Source: Stigmatella aurantiaca DW4/3-1 (GTDB lineage: Bacteria > Myxococcota > Myxococcia > Myxococcales > Myxococcaceae). From it: 64,000 nt of DNA. The stretch lies in contig NC_014623.1 in assembly GCF_000165485.1 (NCBI RefSeq), positions 2,189,501 to 2,253,500 of the forward strand. The letters run 5' to 3'. Numbering within the stretch: the first letter of the stretch is position 1; every line of letters starts with the position of its first letter. This document shows, one piece after another, positions 61,427-64,000 of the stretch. A program made the translations under genes and the position numbers. Under the pieces are notes generated by a model that did not search any database, was not told the origin of the DNA, and was given only the letters and a program-made list of their open reading frames with translations.

Positions 61427-62800
61427 TCAGGCGCTCCGCGGGGCTCGCCGGATGTCCTCGAGCGCCGCATCCACGGAGGCGTGGACCGGGGCAAAGCTGT
61501 CCTTCACCTGGCTGCGGGCCGCGGCCACCTGCTGCCCCGTTCCTTCGCCCATCGCGGCGATCTGGCCGGTCGCGGTCTGCTCTCCCGTATCGAGGCTGGT
61601 CTGGAGCACGCCGAGTTGCTGCTTTACCTGCGCATCCAGGCTCTCCACGCGTGTGTTCACCTGGGCGGTCAGTGCTTCGACCTGGTGGGTCACCTGGTCC
61701 CGCAGGGTGTTCATCTGCTGGGTCATCTGCGTCACCAGTTGCTCCTGTTGCGCGATGGCCTGGTCCACGGAGCTCTGCACCGTCTGGGTCACCGTCTGGA
61801 TCTGCTGCACGAGTTGCTGCTGGAGCGTTTGCACCTGACTCACGGCTTGCGTCTGGATCTGCCCCACTTGGGTGACGAGCTGATCCTGCACCGTCGTCAT
61901 CTGACTGGCCACCTGGCTGCTGATGGTGCCGAGCTGGGTGGAGATCTGGGTCATCACCTGCCCAATGGATTGCACGGCCGGGTTGACCAGCGGCTTGGGC
62001 AGGTCCGAGGTGGGCACGGCATCCAGCATCTGCCCGGCGCGGGTGAGCAGGGACTCCATCGTGCCGGTCACGGTCTTGAACAAGCCCTGGAGCTGTTCGA
62101 GCTTCTCGGGCAGGGCGGTGAAGAGGGCCTGAACCTGCTTCTCGAACTGGGTCAGGGTGGCCATCAAGGTGTCGAGAGTGGTGGAGGAGACTTCAATGGC
62201 TTGCCGGACGGGCGTTTGGATGGACTCCATGGCAGTGCCCGCCGTCTGGACCAGGGCATCCAGGGACGCCGTGCCCTGGGTGATGAGCGCGTCGACCTGC
62301 GGTTGCACCTGATCCAGGAGCTGCTCCACGGCCTGGATGCTGCTGGCTTGTTGCTGCACCTGCCCGGCCAGGGTCTGCTCGAGGGAGTTGAGGGTTTGAT
62401 TGAGCTGGGCGTGTTGGTCCTGGAGGGAGCCTCCCAGGCGCGTCTCCAGGGGTTGGAGCTGCTGGTGGGTGGACTGGGTGGTGGATTCCACCTGGGCGCG
62501 GAGCGGGACGAGCCGCTCGCGGAGCTGGCTCACCTGTTGCTGGGTCTCGGCTTTCGCGGTGGGGTTCGCCTGGGCGCGCGCGTCGGCTTGCTTGAGCTCG
62601 GCATCCGCGGCGTCGATCTTCGCCGCGAGGGCGTTTCGCTCGGCGTCCACCTCGGGCCTCAATGAGGAGACCTCCGTCCGGAGCTGGCCCACCTGGTTTG
62701 CCGCCTCGGCCCGGATGGATTGCAGGCGGGTTCCCGCCCCCGTGCTGAAGGACTCCAGTTCCTCCCGAAGCGCCGCTACCTTGCCGCGCAGTTGCTGCAT
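61427..62800 (-). CDS. Gln/Thr/Val-rich long coiled-coil protein beside VgrG
   Basis: 457 residues, almost entirely helical with heptad and 11-residue-like periodicity, very rich in Gln, Thr, Val and Ala; motifs such as QVQTLQQQLVQQIQTVTQTVQ and LVTQMTQQMNTLRDQVTHQVE recur in the second half. No signal peptide, cysteine-free, no enzyme motif. It resembles apolipoprotein/tape-measure-type helical proteins by composition only. The ATG has GGAG seven bases upstream. It lies 28 bp after the second VgrG on the same strand, so it is a candidate cargo, adaptor or effector of that spike; this is inference. Confidence 0.7.
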   Translation of the reverse strand: MQQLRGKVAALREELESFSTGAGTRLQSIRAEAANQVGQLRTEVSSLRPEVDAERNALAAKIDAADAELKQADARAQANPTAKAETQQQVSQLRERLVPLRAQVESTTQSTHQQLQPLETRLGGSLQDQHAQLNQTLNSLEQTLAGQVQQQASSIQAVEQLLDQVQPQVDALITQGTASLDALVQTAGTAMESIQTPVRQAIEVSSTTLDTLMATLTQFEKQVQALFTALPEKLEQLQGLFKTVTGTMESLLTRAGQMLDAVPTSDLPKPLVNPAVQSIGQVMTQISTQLGTISSQVASQMTTVQDQLVTQVGQIQTQAVSQVQTLQQQLVQQIQTVTQTVQSSVDQAIAQQEQLVTQMTQQMNTLRDQVTHQVEALTAQVNTRVESLDAQVKQQLGVLQTSLDTGEQTATGQIAAMGEGTGQQVAAARSQVKDSFAPVHASVDAALEDIRRAPRSA

Positions 62801-62828
62801 GGGTCTGCTCCGTCCCTCGGTTGGATGT

Positions 62829-64000
62829 TCACCGCAGCTTCTCGAGCGAAGCCTTGGCTTCCGCCGCATTCCCCGAGAGCTGTCCGCTGCCTTGAGACAG
62901 CCGGGCAGAAGCTTCCTGAAACCCGCTCTTGGCCTCGGCCACCTTGGCGCCGACTTCTTTCTTGGCCCCGCTGAGCGCTGCCTTCGTTTCGGCATGGGCG
63001 CTCTGCATCTTCGCCCGCACGGTGCCCATTGCCGCCTGGTAGGCGGTGGCGCTTTCCGCCAGGGCTCCGCCGACCGACGCCGAGAGGTCCGCCTTGGCGG
63101 CATCTACCTGGGGGCTGACGTCATAGGTGGGTGTGGGCGCCATGACCCCCGGTGTTTCCTGCACCTGGATGAAGAGATGGCCTTCGCCCATGCGGACAAT
63201 CTGGGTGTCTCCGCCAGAGGTGCGGTGGATGCGCCACACCGGGTTGTCGTCCTGGAAGTCGTGGGTGAAGGCCGTCTGGCTCGTCTTGTTCCAGCCGAGC
63301 AACGCCTGGTCTCCCTGTCCATCCTGGGGGGTGCGCACGCCTTCCTTCCAGTCGATGAAGCGCACCAACTCGGCATGCTCGAAATGGAGCGCCACCAGCA
63401 CCCGCGTGTTCTTGTAGGGCGGGAAGAAGAAGTGGCCCGGGAGTTGGTTGGGCTCGGCGGGGACATCCACCGTCTGATTCCACAGGGGCACCGTCATCCG
63501 GTAGGAATGGAGAGACGTCTTCTCGTCCTCGACGATGAGGTAACGCCTGTCCTGGGCATCTCCTCCCGGGCTGTGCACCAGGCCCTCGACGTGGATGGGG
63601 TAGCGCGGGGTGCGGTAGGCCGGCAGGTTGACCAGCGTCTCCGAGGCGGGCTCCAGCCGGACCGACAGCAGGTTCTCGTAGGTGGCGATGAGGTTCTGCT
63701 GATCATCGTGGACACCTTCGTTCAGGGCGTGGGCCTCCAGGTCCAGGCTGAGCACCCGCTGGTCCTCATCGAGCCCCTTCAAGCCGGAGGGCCAGAGGGG
63801 CCCCTCCAGGCGCAGCAGGGCACCGGGGAAGATGTCCACTGTCGGGAAGTGCTTGAAGGACATGTCGAGCAGGGATTGCCGCGGCTGCAGGCGGGTCTTC
63901 TCCAGCTTCTGCCGCTGCTCGGCCTGGGTGGCCAGCGGCGTCCTCAGCATCACATCGTGGGACACGCCCGCGACGGCTTGGGGCTGTTCGAGCACCGCGG
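62829..64000 (-). CDS. Second VgrG-like spike protein, 5' part outside window
   Basis: C-terminal ~390 residues of a VgrG relative; the frame is open to the window edge, so the N-terminus is missing. It matches the VgrG at 52176-53828 over the OB region: HVEGLVHSPGG, LPGHFFFPPYKNTRVLVALHF, FIDWKEGVRTPQDGQGDQ and MGEGHLFIQVQ. Instead of a beta-helix, the last ~105 residues are a helical Ala/Lys/Ser-rich tail (e.g. TKAALSGAKKEVGAKVAEAK). The opposite direction to the main T6SS genes and the adjoining coiled-coil gene suggest a separate effector module. Confidence 0.8.
   Translation of the reverse strand, partial: AVLEQPQAVAGVSHDVMLRTPLATQAEQRQKLEKTRLQPRQSLLDMSFKHFPTVDIFPGALLRLEGPLWPSGLKGLDEDQRVLSLDLEAHALNEGVHDDQQNLIATYENLLSVRLEPASETLVNLPAYRTPRYPIHVEGLVHSPGGDAQDRRYLIVEDEKTSLHSYRMTVPLWNQTVDVPAEPNQLPGHFFFPPYKNTRVLVALHFEHAELVRFIDWKEGVRTPQDGQGDQALLGWNKTSQTAFTHDFQDDNPVWRIHRTSGGDTQIVRMGEGHLFIQVQETPGVMAPTPTYDVSPQVDAAKADLSASVGGALAESATAYQAAMGTVRAKMQSAHAETKAALSGAKKEVGAKVAEAKSGFQEASARLSQGSGQLSGNAAEAKASLEKLR

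Noticed and set aside
61427-62800. Long plus-strand open frame opposite the coiled-coil gene
   Set aside because: Leu/His/Gly-rich antisense product without motifs; the minus-strand frame has a ribosome site and regular helical periodicity.

Overview
This 64 kb window is a high-GC, densely coding chromosomal segment from a myxobacterium, most likely of the suborder Cystobacterineae (Stigmatella/Cystobacter/Archangium/Myxococcus relatives). The evidence is the strong third-position GC bias, the many lipoproteins, a eukaryote-like Ser/Thr kinase, an NtrC-type two-component pair, a MopE-type metal-binding-repeat lipoprotein, a giant repeat protein ending in a MYXO-CTERM-like sorting tail, and a type VI secretion cluster. 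No rRNA, tRNA, CRISPR array, insertion sequence or prophage was seen.

Layout. (1) 1-3065: end of a SUF iron-sulfur operon (sufD fragment, sufS, sufU, sufT). (2) 3070-12956: a receiver-histidine kinase, a DJ-1/PfpI protein, an isoaspartyl peptidase, a large TPR/DUF3857 lipoprotein with a degenerate transglutaminase fold, a membrane Ser/Thr kinase and a GAF protein. (3) 12957-13417: an intergenic region with a sigma-70-like promoter for the GAF gene and, on the minus strand, what looks like a ~109-nt small RNA with a near-consensus sigma-54 promoter, three stem-loops and an intrinsic terminator. Its middle loop holds seven cytosines, recalling the developmental sRNA Pxr. (4) 13418-16639: lipoprotein, sensor kinase and sigma-54 activator, transcribed away from that RNA. 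(5) 16658-24789: MopE-like lipoprotein, glutathione-reductase-like enzyme, menB, then a minus-strand run of small genes (hydrolase, cyclophilin lipoprotein, esterase, YjbQ, RDD protein).

(6) 24868-30709: a tight operon with speD, a DUF4178 membrane protein, a tiny protein, DUF350, a membrane-embedded spermidine synthase and a twin-arginine FAD oxidoreductase; it looks like a membrane-linked polyamine system. (7) 30753-35501: a beta-helix lipoprotein, an unknown protein and an OmpA-family barrel. (8) 35544-43610: a 2,688-residue ASH/choice-of-anchor-D protein with ten nearly identical 103-residue repeats.

(9) 43615-64000: a type VI secretion cluster starting only 4 bp after the giant gene. 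It holds a degenerate AMP-binding protein, a PAAR-like tip, an IglI-type TssA, TssG, TssB, TssC, an Hcp-like protein, TssK, TssE, a VgrG-like spike, a separately encoded spike-shaft-like protein, TssF, TssL, a small orphan, TssM and TssJ. A convergent minus-strand pair follows: a second VgrG, cut by the window end, and a Gln-rich coiled-coil protein. No ClpV/TssH lies in the window.

The most interesting points are the Pxr-like RNA, the spike split at a single in-frame TGA, the pseudo-adenylation protein heading the T6SS genes, the membrane polyamine operon, and the homogenised repeats of the giant protein.
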